Assembly (NCBI GenBank): GCA_030653385.1
Contig: JAURZM010000049.1
Coordinates: 1-63,256, forward strand
DNA: 63,256 nucleotides
DNA from: Rubrivivax sp.
Lineage (GTDB): Bacteria > Pseudomonadota > Gammaproteobacteria > Burkholderiales > Burkholderiaceae_C
Reading direction: 5' to 3'
Positions within the stretch are counted from its first letter, which is position 1. Every line of letters begins with the position of its first letter. A program made the translations under genes and the position numbers. The notes beneath the pieces are model-generated. The model did no database searches, had not been told where the DNA came from, and saw nothing but the letters and a program-made list of their open reading frames with translations. This document shows positions 24,266 to 37,286 of this stretch, in pieces.

Positions 24266-25210
24266 ATGCTTGACCGCATCCGTGCTTCCATACCCGCGCT
24301 GCCGCCGGCAGAACAGCGGGTGGCCAAGCTGCTGCTGGCCGACCCACGCAGCTTTGCCACGCTGCCGGTGTCCGAGCTGTCCGAACGTGCACATGTCAGC
24401 AAACCGACGGTGGTGCGCTTCTGTCGCAGCGTGGGCTACGACGGACTGGCCGACTTCAAGCTCAAGCTCGCGGGCAGCGTCAACGAAGGGGTGCCCTTTG
24501 TGCACCGATCGGTGGACGACGACGACAAGGCCGGTGACATCGTCGTCAAGGTCATCGACAACGCGGTGGCAGCCATGCTGCGTTACCGCAACGCCGCCGC
24601 CGCACCTGCGGTGGAGCGTGCCATCCAGGCGCTGGCCGAAACCGGCCGGCAGTCGGGTCAAGGCCGGCGCATCGAGTTCTACGGCGTGGGCAATTCCGGC
24701 ATCGTGGCGCAGGACGCGCAGCACAAGTTCTTCCGCCTGGGCGTGACGGCTGCGGCGGTGAGCGACGGCCACATGCAGGTCATGAGCGCCACCATGCTCA
24801 AGCCCGGTGATTGCGCCGTGATCATCAGCAATTCGGGCCGCAGCCGAGACCTGCTGGACGTGGCCGAGATCGCGCGCAAGCGCGGTGCCACGGTGATCGT
24901 CATCACGGCCAGCGGCAGCCCGCTGGCGCAGGAAACCCGCCACGGCTCGCATCACATCCTGCTGTCGGCCGACCACCCCGAAGACGCCGACCGCTACAGC
25001 CCCATGGTGTCGCGCTTGCTGCACCTGCTGATCGTCGACATCCTGGCCACAGGCGTGGCTTTGCGGTTGGGCTCTGCGCAGTTGCGGCCCATGCTGCAGG
25101 CGATCAAGAAGAACCTGCGTGAAAAACGCTATGCCGAACGTCAGTCGGTGGTGGCTCGTGGCGCCGACACCGGTGTGTCGGACAGCGGCAGCAGTTCGTC
25201 GACGCCGTAA
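24266..25210 (+). CDS. hexR: HexR-like MurR/RpiR transcriptional regulator
   Basis: The 314-residue protein has an RpiR helix-turn-helix domain (1-78; LSERAHVSKPTVVRFCRSVGYDGLADFKLKL) and a SIS sugar-phosphate domain (about 120-255; YGVGNSGIVAQDAQHKF, IISNSGRSRDLLD). HexR represses zwf and related genes and is released by 2-keto-3-deoxy-6-phosphogluconate. Its place behind zwf, with a HexR-type site before zwf, supports the name. The last 70 bp are overlapped by the convergent mlaB gene; the Ser-rich tail may be poorly conserved. Confidence 0.9.
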   Translation: MLDRIRASIPALPPAEQRVAKLLLADPRSFATLPVSELSERAHVSKPTVVRFCRSVGYDGLADFKLKLAGSVNEGVPFVHRSVDDDDKAGDIVVKVIDNAVAAMLRYRNAAAAPAVERAIQALAETGRQSGQGRRIEFYGVGNSGIVAQDAQHKFFRLGVTAAAVSDGHMQVMSATMLKPGDCAVIISNSGRSRDLLDVAEIARKRGATVIVITASGSPLAQETRHGSHHILLSADHPEDADRYSPMVSRLLHLLIVDILATGVALRLGSAQLRPMLQAIKKNLREKRYAERQSVVARGADTGVSDSGSSSSTP

Positions 25211-25440
25211 AGGCGCGCCAGGCCCATCAGCTGCGGCGGCAGGCCACGGATCTGGATTTCGCGACCTGCGGCCGTCGCCAGGCGCTGCGCCTGCAGCAGC
25301 AGCGCCAGCGTGCTGCTGTCGAAGTCGTGCAGCACCGAGGCGTCCACGAGCCAGGGGCCGCTGCCGGTGGCCACGGCTTGTGGCAGCGCCGCCGCCAGGC
25401 CGGCGGCGTGGTTCAGCGTGGCATCGGCGGGCAATTGCAC
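25141..25440 (-). CDS. mlaB: MlaB-like STAS-domain protein
   Basis: The 99-residue protein starts with GTG and is a single STAS domain, with the typical DFDSSTLALLLQAQRLA stretch and a following GLPPQLMGLARLYGV. MlaB is the cytoplasmic subunit that binds MlaF in the phospholipid ABC transporter. It is the last gene of the mlaFEDACB operon, 10 bp behind mlaC. Its last 70 bp run into the 3' end of hexR on the other strand. Confidence 0.85.
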   Translation of the reverse strand: MQLPADATLNHAAGLAAALPQAVATGSGPWLVDASVLHDFDSSTLALLLQAQRLATAAGREIQIRGLPPQLMGLARLYGVDELLPLSDTPVSAPRATTD

Positions 25441-25450
25441 GGCCCGGCCC

Positions 25451-26065
25451 TCAGCTCTTGCCGGCGGCCTTGTTGCGCTCGGCCAGCGTGGCGATCAGGC
25501 CGTCGATGCCACCTTTGCCCAGCTCTTGCGCAAACTGCGAGCGGTAGTTCTGCACCAGCCACAGGCCACCGACGTTGACGTCGATGATCTTCCAGCTGCC
25601 GTCGGCCGGTTGGTCGAGCCGGTAGTCCAGCTTGATCGGCTCGCCCTTGCCACGCACTTCGGTCTGCACCACCACCTGCTTGCTGCCCGACACCGGCAAG
25701 GTCTTGGTGACTTCGACGGACTGGTCGCCGAGCTGCGAAATGGCCCCGGCGTAGACCCGGATCAGCAGCGTCTTGAACTCGGTCTGCAGCAACCCACGCT
25801 GCTCGGGTGTGGCGCTGCGCCACTGCGGGCCCACGGCAGAGCGTGTGACCACCTCGAAGTTGACGTGTGGCATGACCTTGCTTTCCACCAGCGATTGGAT
25901 GCGTGCCAGGTCACCGCCCTGGACGGCCTTGTCGGTCTTGGCGGTGTTGATCACGTCCACCGAGATCTGGCGCACCAGGGCATCGGCGCCAGCCTGGGCG
26001 TGGGCCTGGCTGGCCGCGAAAGACAGCAGGGCCAGAGACAACAACTTGAACAGGTTCTTCAACAC
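25451..26065 (-). CDS. mlaC: MlaC periplasmic phospholipid-binding protein
   Basis: The 204-residue protein has a signal peptide (KNLFKLLSLALLSFAASQAHA) and the MlaC/Ttg2D domain (VTRSAVGPQWRSATPEQRGLL, then YRSQFAQELGKGGIDGLIATL). It ferries phospholipids between MlaA at the outer membrane and MlaFEDB at the inner membrane. I chose the GTG at 26065 because AAAGGA lies 5 nt upstream; in-frame starts at 26080 (ATG) and 26089 (GTG) would lack a good ribosome-binding site. Confidence 0.92.
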   Translation of the reverse strand: MLKNLFKLLSLALLSFAASQAHAQAGADALVRQISVDVINTAKTDKAVQGGDLARIQSLVESKVMPHVNFEVVTRSAVGPQWRSATPEQRGLLQTEFKTLLIRVYAGAISQLGDQSVEVTKTLPVSGSKQVVVQTEVRGKGEPIKLDYRLDQPADGSWKIIDVNVGGLWLVQNYRSQFAQELGKGGIDGLIATLAERNKAAGKS

Positions 26066-26132
26066 GAGGGTCCTTTCCATCAACGGCACTGGATGTGCCG
26101 CCTGCCCTTAACGCGGCAGGTGGCTGTGGGGT

Positions 26133-26957
26133 TCACTTGGGCGCGGATGCCGGAGCAGACGCGGGAAGGGGGGCGGGCTTGGCAGCGGGCGCTGTCTGGG
26201 GCTTGTCACCCGCCGCTGCAGGCTCTGAGTCGAATTCGTCCTCAAAGGTTTCCATCGGCGGTGCACCGTCGTAAACCGCCTCCAGCCGGCGCGACAGGTA
26301 GACCTGGCGCAGAAAGGTGTATTTGTCCAGCGCCACCGAGTCGAGCAGCTTGCCAGCGTCCAGCAGGTTGGCGCGCAGATTCACCACCTCGAGTGCCGTG
26401 ATGCCGTAGGCCAGTGCATCGCGAGAAGTCAGCGTGGACGCCGCGGCCTGCCGGTCCAGCAGCAGCCCGCCGGTGTCACGCACCGTCGACGGGCCCAGCA
26501 GTGGCAGCACAAGGTAGGGGCCGGGCCCCATGCCCCAGCGGCCCAGCGTCTGGCCGAAATCTTCGGAGCGACGTGTCAGCCCCATTTCGGTGGCCGGGTC
26601 GAGCACGCCGCCGAGACCGAAGAAGGTGTTGCTGAGCACGCGCATGCCCATGTCCAGCCCGCTGCCTACCTTGCCTTGCAGCAGGTGATTCACCGCCGAC
26701 CAGGCGTCGCCGACATTGCCCAGCACATTGCTGACGCCTGTGCGCACCAGCTGCGGAACCACCTTGCGGTAGGCCGTGGCCACGGGTTTCAGCACCGCTT
26801 CGTCGACGGCTTCATTGAAGCTGTAAACCTTGCGGTTGAAGTTTTCCCAGGGGTCTTCCTTGGAAGGTGGCGCGCCACCGGGCACGGTGGCGCAGCCGGT
26901 CAGCACGGCCACCAGCATCACCAGCGACAGGGTGCGCAGCGCGCCCGGGTGCCTCAC
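26133..26957 (-). CDS. mlaA: MlaA/VacJ outer-membrane lipoprotein
   Basis: The 274-residue protein has a lipobox (VLTGC at about residue 22) and the MlaA core DPWENFNRKVYSFNEAVDEAVLKPVA, with further segments FGLGGVLDPATEMGL and GPYLVLPLLGPSTVRDTGG. MlaA extracts mislocalised phospholipids from the outer leaflet. The C-terminal 40 residues are an Ala/Pro extension. A GTG start overlaps the mlaD stop codon (GTGA). An mlaA gene inside the mla operon is the usual arrangement in betaproteobacteria. Confidence 0.95.
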   Translation of the reverse strand: MRHPGALRTLSLVMLVAVLTGCATVPGGAPPSKEDPWENFNRKVYSFNEAVDEAVLKPVATAYRKVVPQLVRTGVSNVLGNVGDAWSAVNHLLQGKVGSGLDMGMRVLSNTFFGLGGVLDPATEMGLTRRSEDFGQTLGRWGMGPGPYLVLPLLGPSTVRDTGGLLLDRQAAASTLTSRDALAYGITALEVVNLRANLLDAGKLLDSVALDKYTFLRQVYLSRRLEAVYDGAPPMETFEDEFDSEPAAAGDKPQTAPAAKPAPLPASAPASAPK

Positions 26958-27448
26958 TGGCCGGCCCCCGAGGCACCGACTGCCGGTGCGGCTGCGGTAT
27001 CGGCCTTGCCCGTGAGGAACTGGCCGATCAGGTTTTCCAGCACCACCGCCGACTGCGTCTGTGCGATGGTCTCGCCTGCGGCCAGGTTGGCATCGTCGCC
27101 GCCGGGTTCGAGGCCGACGTACTGGTCACCCAGCAGGCCTGCGGTCAGGATCTTGGCCGCGGTGTCCTTGGGAAAGAGGTAGGACTTGTCGATGTCCAGC
27201 GTGACCACACCCTGGAAGGTCTTGGGGTCCAGCAGGATGGACTTCACACGGCCCACCGTGACACCGGCCGCCCGCACTGGTGCACGTGGCTTCAAGCCGC
27301 CGATGTTGTCGAAATTGGCCGTCAGCATGTAGGCATCGCCGCCACCCACGCTGCCCAGGTTGGCTGCTTTCAGCGCCAGGAACACGAGCCCCGCCATGCC
27401 CAGCAGCACAAACGCGCCGACCAGGGTTTCAATGCCTCTCTTGCCCAC
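26954..27448 (-). CDS. mlaD: MlaD, MCE-domain subunit of the phospholipid transporter
   Basis: The 164-residue protein has one N-terminal membrane helix (TLVGAFVLLGMAGLVFLAL) and an MCE domain (YMLTANFDNIGGLKPRAPVRAAGVTVGRV; LTAGLLGDQYVGLEPGG). The hexameric MCE ring links MlaFEB to MlaC. It starts with GTG, preceded by GGAG at 7 nt. A dispersed repeat separates it from mlaE by 129 bp, an unusually wide gap in this otherwise overlapping operon. Confidence 0.94.
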   Translation of the reverse strand: MGKRGIETLVGAFVLLGMAGLVFLALKAANLGSVGGGDAYMLTANFDNIGGLKPRAPVRAAGVTVGRVKSILLDPKTFQGVVTLDIDKSYLFPKDTAAKILTAGLLGDQYVGLEPGGDDANLAAGETIAQTQSAVVLENLIGQFLTGKADTAAAPAVGASGAGQ

Positions 27449-27487
27449 GTTATTGCTCCAATCAGTTACTGGCCACAGGGGCCATCA

Positions 27488-27572
27488 AGTGGACGCCGCG
27501 GAACCGGCTTAGCCGGGCCGCTGGGGTCGCCCCCTTGAGGGGGAGCGGCCGCGGGCCGCTCCGGGGGTGGTC
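27488..27572. repeat. Dispersed intergenic repeat, copy B, inside the mla operon
   Basis: Read on the minus strand, this element contains CGGCCCGGCTAAGCCGG and a CCCCCTCAAGGGGG hairpin core, closely matching copy A at 19593-19695. It lies between mlaE and mlaD and could form a hairpin in the operon mRNA. Confidence 0.75.
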
Positions 27573-27577
27573 GATAT

Positions 27578-28357
27578 TCACGGCGTCGAAAACATCAGGG
27601 CGGTCAGGACGAAGTCCATGCCCAGCACCCACAGCGATGAGATCACCACCGTGCGGGTGGTGGCATAGGCCACGCCTTCGGGCGTGGCTTCGGTTTCGAA
27701 GCCCTGGTACAGCGCCACCACGGTGCAGATGATGCCGAACACGGTGGCCTTGACGAGGCCGTTGCCGACGTCGCGGAAGACGTCCACACGCGTTTGCATG
27801 ATCGACCAGAAGTTGCCCGAGTCCACGCCGATCAGCATCACCGCCACCACGTAGGCGCCCAGGATGCCGACGGCGGAAAAAAGGATCGCCAGGATCGGCA
27901 TCGACACGATGCCGCCGATCAAACGCGGCGCCAGCACACGGGCCTTGGGGTCGATGGCCATCAGTTCCATCGCGGCAATCTGCTCGCCCGCCTTCATCAA
28001 GCCGATCTCGGCCGTGAGCGAGGTGCCGGCGCGACCGGCAAACAGCAAGCCCGTGACCACGGGCCCCAGCTCGCGCACCAGCGCCAGGTTGACGATGAGC
28101 CCCAGGCTTTCTGCCGCGCCGTAGGTGACCAGCGCGTAGTACATCTGCAGCGCCAGCACGAAGCCCACCGCCAGCCCCGAGGCCATGATGATGATCAGCG
28201 AGCGGTTGCCGATGGCATAGACCTGCGCCACCACCAGGTCAAAGCGCCGCAGCGAAGCCGGCACTGCTTTCAGCAGGTCCAGGAAAAAGAAGGCCGCATG
28301 GCCCCAGCCGCGGAACTGGTCGAGGGCGATGACACCCAGGCGGTGAACGAAGTTCAT
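27578..28357 (-). CDS. mlaE: MlaE permease of the phospholipid ABC transporter
   Basis: The 259-residue protein is a MlaE/YrbE-type permease with about five membrane helices. Characteristic stretches are GLAVGFVLALQMYYALVTYGAAES, RELGPVVTGLLFAGRAGTSL, AEIGLMKAGEQIAAMELMAID and the C-terminal region with ATTRTVVISS. It carries phospholipids across the inner membrane with MlaF and MlaD. Its ATG overlaps the mlaF stop codon (ATGA). Confidence 0.95.
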   Translation of the reverse strand: MNFVHRLGVIALDQFRGWGHAAFFFLDLLKAVPASLRRFDLVVAQVYAIGNRSLIIIMASGLAVGFVLALQMYYALVTYGAAESLGLIVNLALVRELGPVVTGLLFAGRAGTSLTAEIGLMKAGEQIAAMELMAIDPKARVLAPRLIGGIVSMPILAILFSAVGILGAYVVAVMLIGVDSGNFWSIMQTRVDVFRDVGNGLVKATVFGIICTVVALYQGFETEATPEGVAYATTRTVVISSLWVLGMDFVLTALMFSTP

Positions 28358-29166
28358 CTTGCCGTCAAGCCGAAGTCGCTGGCCAGTTCAGGCGCAGGGT
28401 AGTGGAACTTCACCGGGCCGTCGGGCTCGCCGCGCACGAACTGCCGGGTTTCGGGGTCGGTGCTGGCCATCAGCTCGGCCGGTGTGCCCTGCGCGACGAT
28501 GCGCCCCTGGTTGGCCAACAGCACCACGTGGTCGCTGATGGACATGCATTCGGGCACGTCGTGGCTGACCACCAGGCTGGTGGCGCCGGTCACGTCGTTG
28601 AGCGTGCGGATCAGCTTGGCGGCCACGCCCATGCTGATCAGGTCCAGGCCGGCAAAAGGCTCGTCGTACATGATCAGTTCGGGGTCCAGCGCAATGGCCC
28701 GCGCCAGCGCGATGCGCCGCGCCATGCCACCCGAGACTTCGCTGATGCGCAGGCCGGCCGCACCGCGCAGGCCCACGGCGTTCAGCTTCATCAGCACCAG
28801 GTCGCGGATCATGGCCTCAGGCAAGGCCGTGTGTTCGCGCATCGGAAAGGCCACGTTGTCGAACACGGTGAGGTCTGTGAACAGGGCGCCGAACTGGAAC
28901 AGCATGCCCAGGCGGCGGCGCAGGCGGTACAGCTGCGCGCGGTCGCGGGTGTTGACCACTTCGCCGTCGAAGACGACCCGGCCCTTGTCGGCGGCGTGCA
29001 CACCGCCGATCAGGCGCAGAAGTGTGGTCTTGCCGCAGCCCGAACCGCCCAGGATAGCCGTGACCTTGCCACGTGGGAACGTCAACGAGATGTCCGCCAG
29101 GATGGGCTTGCTCACGTCGTAGCCGAACGTGACGCGGTCGATCTCGATGAAGAGTTTGGAAGACAA
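28354..29166 (-). CDS. mlaF: MlaF ATPase of the phospholipid ABC transporter
   Basis: The 270-residue ATPase has Walker A GGSGCGKTT (40-48), signature VSGGMARRIALARA and Walker B LIMYDEPFAGLD. It drives phospholipid trafficking by the Mla system. I placed the start at the TTG at 29166, which gives SSKLFIEIDRVTFGYD as in relatives and the normal family length; no ATG or GTG is available near that point. The gene heads the mlaFEDACB operon, 119 bp behind the GGDEF gene. Confidence 0.92.
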   Translation of the reverse strand: MSSKLFIEIDRVTFGYDVSKPILADISLTFPRGKVTAILGGSGCGKTTLLRLIGGVHAADKGRVVFDGEVVNTRDRAQLYRLRRRLGMLFQFGALFTDLTVFDNVAFPMREHTALPEAMIRDLVLMKLNAVGLRGAAGLRISEVSGGMARRIALARAIALDPELIMYDEPFAGLDLISMGVAAKLIRTLNDVTGATSLVVSHDVPECMSISDHVVLLANQGRIVAQGTPAELMASTDPETRQFVRGEPDGPVKFHYPAPELASDFGLTAR

Positions 29167-29285
29167 GAAGGCTGGCGGCCCCTTTTCAGGGCCCGGTGGC
29201 TTTGCCTGGGGCAAGACGGCGCGGATTCTCGCATGCAGGGGCAAACCCGCATGTTTCAAGCTTGCAAAGTCGCCCGAACCCGGTT

Positions 29286-30821
29286 TCAGTCGCGTGCGAC
29301 CACGCGATTGCGCCCGCCGTACTTGGCCGCATACAGGCGCCTGTCGGCCAACGTGAACAGGGCCGACGCTTCCAGCGCTTCGCCTGTGTCGGCGACGCCA
29401 AAGCTGGAGGTCACGTTCAGGTCGGGTGCCAGTTGCGACCAGGGCTGACTGGCGATCAGGGCCCGCAGCCGCTCGGCCGACGGCGCCGCTTCTTCCACGC
29501 TGCAGTCGGCCATGGCCAGCAGGAATTCTTCGCCGCCATAACGCACGGCCAGGTCTGAAGCGCGGCACTGGGCCTTCAGCAGCTGCGCCACTTCCTGCAG
29601 CACCTGGTCGCCCATGTCGTGGCCCAAGGTGTCGTTGATGCGCTTGAAGTGGTCCAGGTCGAGCAGCACGATGGCCAGGCGCTGGCCCTTTTCGACCCGC
29701 GGCCAGTGATCGGCCACCCAATGCTCCAGCGCCCGCCGGTTGGCCAGGCCGGTCAGCGGGTCCTGCACCGCCTGGCGTGCCCATAGGCTGCTCATGCGGG
29801 CCAGTTCCACGCGCAGTTCACGTTGCAGCAGGGCCTGGTGGGCGGCGTCGGCGCGGCCTGTCTGCTCGATGGCGCGCACCTCTTTCAGGGCCGCCAGTGC
29901 GGCGGCCAGGTCGCCCGCTTGTTCGTGAGCGCGTGACTGGCCGGCCAGCGATTCGATCAGGTCGTCGCTGGAACCGCCTTCACGAAGAATGGCCGTGGCC
30001 TCGCGGTGGTGGTGCAGGGCACGGTCCCACTCGCCCAGGGTTTCGTGGCAGCGCGCCAGCTCGGTGTGGGCCAGGCCTTCGTTGGGCCGCATGCCGTAGG
30101 CCTGGTAACGCGGAATCAGCGCCCGCAGGGCATCTGCGGCCTCGCGGTGGCGGCCCGCGGGGTGCAAGGTGATGGCGTGGTTGCCCCAGGCCATCACTGC
30201 CATCCGCGCCTGGCCGGCGTCGCTCATGGCTTGGGCGAGGTCGACCCAGTCTTGCAGCATGCCCTCGGCCTGGGCGCGCAGCGCCGGGCTGTCGGGCTGG
30301 CCATCGATGCGCCGGTTGCGTGCATTCAGCAGCGACAGCCGCGCGTTGCGCTGCTCGTCGGCGCCCGCGTGGCGCGCCAGGATGGCGCAGGCTTCTTCCA
30401 GGCAGGACAGTGCATGCTGATGACGGCCGACGATCGACGACACGATGCCGATCTGGCGCAACACCCGCCCGGTCTGCAGTTCGTCGCCCGCGCTGCGCGC
30501 CAGCGTTTCGGCGTGTTCCAGCGTGGCCAGCGCAGTGTCGTGGTCGCCCGCCGCGCGCAAGGTGCCGGCCGTGCCCAGCAGCGCATCGCACACCCGCGCG
30601 GTCTGGCCGGCGGCCTGGAACAGTTCACCGGCCTCGACCGTGGCAGCCAGCGCGGGCACGTACTGGCCACGGCTGACCTGCACCACCGATTGCGCCAGCA
30701 ACAACTCGGCGCGTTCGGTGCCAGTGCTGTCCAGCAGTGCCTGGTGGGCCAGCGCTTCGGCTTCGTCGGCCGCACCGCGGTCGACCAGGGCGCGCACCAG
30801 ACCGGCGGTCGAACTGCTCAC
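29286..30821 (-). CDS. Diguanylate cyclase with N-terminal TPR-like repeats
   Basis: The protein, about 511 residues, has helical TPR-like repeats from about 1 to 330 (for example AAGDHDTALATLEHAETLARSA) and a C-terminal GGDEF domain. That domain has an intact active site GGEEF and, five residues before it, RASD, which fits the product-inhibition I-site RxxD. It should make cyclic di-GMP in response to a partner bound by the repeats. There is no membrane segment. The GTG at 30821 is one possible start; a TTG at 30857 would overlap the gltD stop codon. Confidence 0.85.
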   Translation of the reverse strand: MSSSTAGLVRALVDRGAADEAEALAHQALLDSTGTERAELLLAQSVVQVSRGQYVPALAATVEAGELFQAAGQTARVCDALLGTAGTLRAAGDHDTALATLEHAETLARSAGDELQTGRVLRQIGIVSSIVGRHQHALSCLEEACAILARHAGADEQRNARLSLLNARNRRIDGQPDSPALRAQAEGMLQDWVDLAQAMSDAGQARMAVMAWGNHAITLHPAGRHREAADALRALIPRYQAYGMRPNEGLAHTELARCHETLGEWDRALHHHREATAILREGGSSDDLIESLAGQSRAHEQAGDLAAALAALKEVRAIEQTGRADAAHQALLQRELRVELARMSSLWARQAVQDPLTGLANRRALEHWVADHWPRVEKGQRLAIVLLDLDHFKRINDTLGHDMGDQVLQEVAQLLKAQCRASDLAVRYGGEEFLLAMADCSVEEAAPSAERLRALIASQPWSQLAPDLNVTSSFGVADTGEALEASALFTLADRRLYAAKYGGRNRVVARD

Positions 30822-30853
30822 GGTTTTGTTGTCAGGCGTGATGTTGGGCGCCC

Positions 30854-32320
30854 TCAACGCGGCAGTGTGCTCGACCCCATCAGGAACTCGTCCACCGCGC
30901 GCGCGGCCTGGCGGCCTTCGCGGATGGCCCACACCACCAGGCTTTGCCCACGGCGCATGTCGCCGGCGGCAAACACCTTCGCCACATTGGTCTTGTAGGC
31001 GGCCGTGGATTCGGTGGGCGCCTTGGCGTTGCCGCGGTTGTCGAGCTCGACGCCGAAGGCGTCCAGCACCGTCGGCACCGGCGCAGTGAAACCCATGGCC
31101 AGCAGCACGAGGTCGGCCTTGTATTCTTTTTCGCTGCCGGGCACCTCGACCATCTTGCCGCCTTGCCACTGCACCTGCACCGTCTTCAGTGCCGTGAGCT
31201 TGCCCTTGCTGCCCACGAATTCCTTGGTGGCGATGGCGAAGGTGCGCTCGCAGCCTTCTTCGTGGCTGGAACTGGTGCGCAGCTTGTAGGGCCAGTAGGG
31301 CCAGGTCAGCGGCTTGTCTTCCACCTCGGGCGGCTGCGGCATCAGTTCGAACTGCGTGACGCTGGCTGCACCGTGGCGGTTGCTGGTGCCCACGCAGTCG
31401 CTGCCGGTGTCGCCACCGCCGATGACGATGACGTGTTTGCCGTCGGCGCGGATCTGCTTCTTCAGCTTGTCGCCGGCCACCACCTTGTTCTGCTGCGGCA
31501 GGAACTCCATCGCGTAGTGCACACCGTCGAGGTCACGGCCGGGCACCGGCAGGTCGCGGCTGATTTCACTGCCGCCGGTCAGCACCACGGCGTCGAACTG
31601 GGCTTTCAGTTCGTCGGCGCTGACCGTTTCCTTGGCGTCGTTGGTGATCTTCGTGTCGGCCGGCATCGCGCCCACCAGCACGCTGGTGCGGAACACCACA
31701 CCCTCGGCCTGCATCTGCGCGATGCGGCGGTCGATGTGGTTCTTTTCCATCTTGAAGTCTGGAATGCCGTAACGCAGCAGGCCACCGATGCGGCTGTTTT
31801 TTTCGAACACCGTCACGGCGTGGCCGGCACGCGCCAATTGCTGCGCCGCCGCCAGGCCGGCCGGGCCGCTGCCCACCACGGCCACCGTCTTGCCCGTTTG
31901 CACCGCGGCAGGCATCGGCATCACCCAGCCTTCGGCCCAGGCGCGGTCGATGATGGCGTGTTCGATGCTCTTGATGCCCACCGCGTCGTCGTTGACGTTC
32001 AGCGTGCAGGCGGCCTCGCAGGGCGCAGGGCAGACCCGACCGGTGAATTCGGGGAAGTTGTTGGTCTGGTGCAGAACCTCGATGGCGTTTTTCCAGTCGC
32101 CCTGGAAGACCAGGTCGTTGAAGTCCGGAATGATGTTGTTGACCGGGCAGCCGCTGTTGCAGAACGGCGTGCCGCAGTCCATGCAGCGCGCGCTCTGCAC
32201 CTTGGCCTGGTCCTCGGCCAGGGTGATGACAAATTCCTTCCAGGTTTTCAGGCGCGCCTGCGGCGGCTCGTAACCTTCTTCGAGACGTTCGAATTCCAGG
32301 AAGCCGGTGACCTTGCCCAT
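30854..32320 (-). CDS. gltD: Glutamate synthase [NADPH] small subunit
   Basis: The 488-residue protein has N-terminal Fe-S cysteines ([19 protein letters not shown], then [12 protein letters not shown]), an FAD motif [21 protein letters not shown] and an NADPH motif [13 protein letters not shown]. It passes electrons from NADPH to GltB for making glutamate from glutamine and 2-oxoglutarate. It lies 33 bp downstream of gltB. Length and motifs are normal. Confidence 0.97.
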   Translation of the reverse strand: MGKVTGFLEFERLEEGYEPPQARLKTWKEFVITLAEDQAKVQSARCMDCGTPFCNSGCPVNNIIPDFNDLVFQGDWKNAIEVLHQTNNFPEFTGRVCPAPCEAACTLNVNDDAVGIKSIEHAIIDRAWAEGWVMPMPAAVQTGKTVAVVGSGPAGLAAAQQLARAGHAVTVFEKNSRIGGLLRYGIPDFKMEKNHIDRRIAQMQAEGVVFRTSVLVGAMPADTKITNDAKETVSADELKAQFDAVVLTGGSEISRDLPVPGRDLDGVHYAMEFLPQQNKVVAGDKLKKQIRADGKHVIVIGGGDTGSDCVGTSNRHGAASVTQFELMPQPPEVEDKPLTWPYWPYKLRTSSSHEEGCERTFAIATKEFVGSKGKLTALKTVQVQWQGGKMVEVPGSEKEYKADLVLLAMGFTAPVPTVLDAFGVELDNRGNAKAPTESTAAYKTNVAKVFAAGDMRRGQSLVVWAIREGRQAARAVDEFLMGSSTLPR

Positions 32321-32353
32321 GTTGTGTCCTGTGCTCTGTGATGCCTTGAAGGC

Positions 32354-37087
<4,734 letters not shown>

Positions 37088-37173
37088 GGCGCGCTCCTAT
37101 GGGGCGAGGGCGAAAGGGGACCGCGAGGTTACTGCAGTGCAGCAATATGAGCAAGTTCAAATAAGTGGGGACA

Positions 37174-37220
37174 GACCCTATTAAATGAGACAAGTCATTG
37201 AATGGCAATTAAATAGGGAC
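37174..37220. repeat. REP-like inverted repeat next to a RAYT-type gene
   Basis: GACCCTATTAAAT at 37174-37186 is matched, with two mismatches, by the reverse complement at 37208-37220. Just before it is GTGGGGACAGACCC, the GGGGACAG-type element often seen next to REP-associated transposase genes. It lies in the 199-bp gap between the RAYT-like gene and gltB. Confidence 0.65.
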
Positions 37221-37286
37221 ATATCAACATGGTGCGCGCGCATGTTGCCTTCGACGGGCATGCAGGCCCCGTGCCAGTCGGAGGCA

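Noticed and set aside
27794..28402. Plus-strand frames across mlaE and mlaF
   Set aside because: They are His/Arg/Gln-rich shadow frames of the conserved Mla genes.
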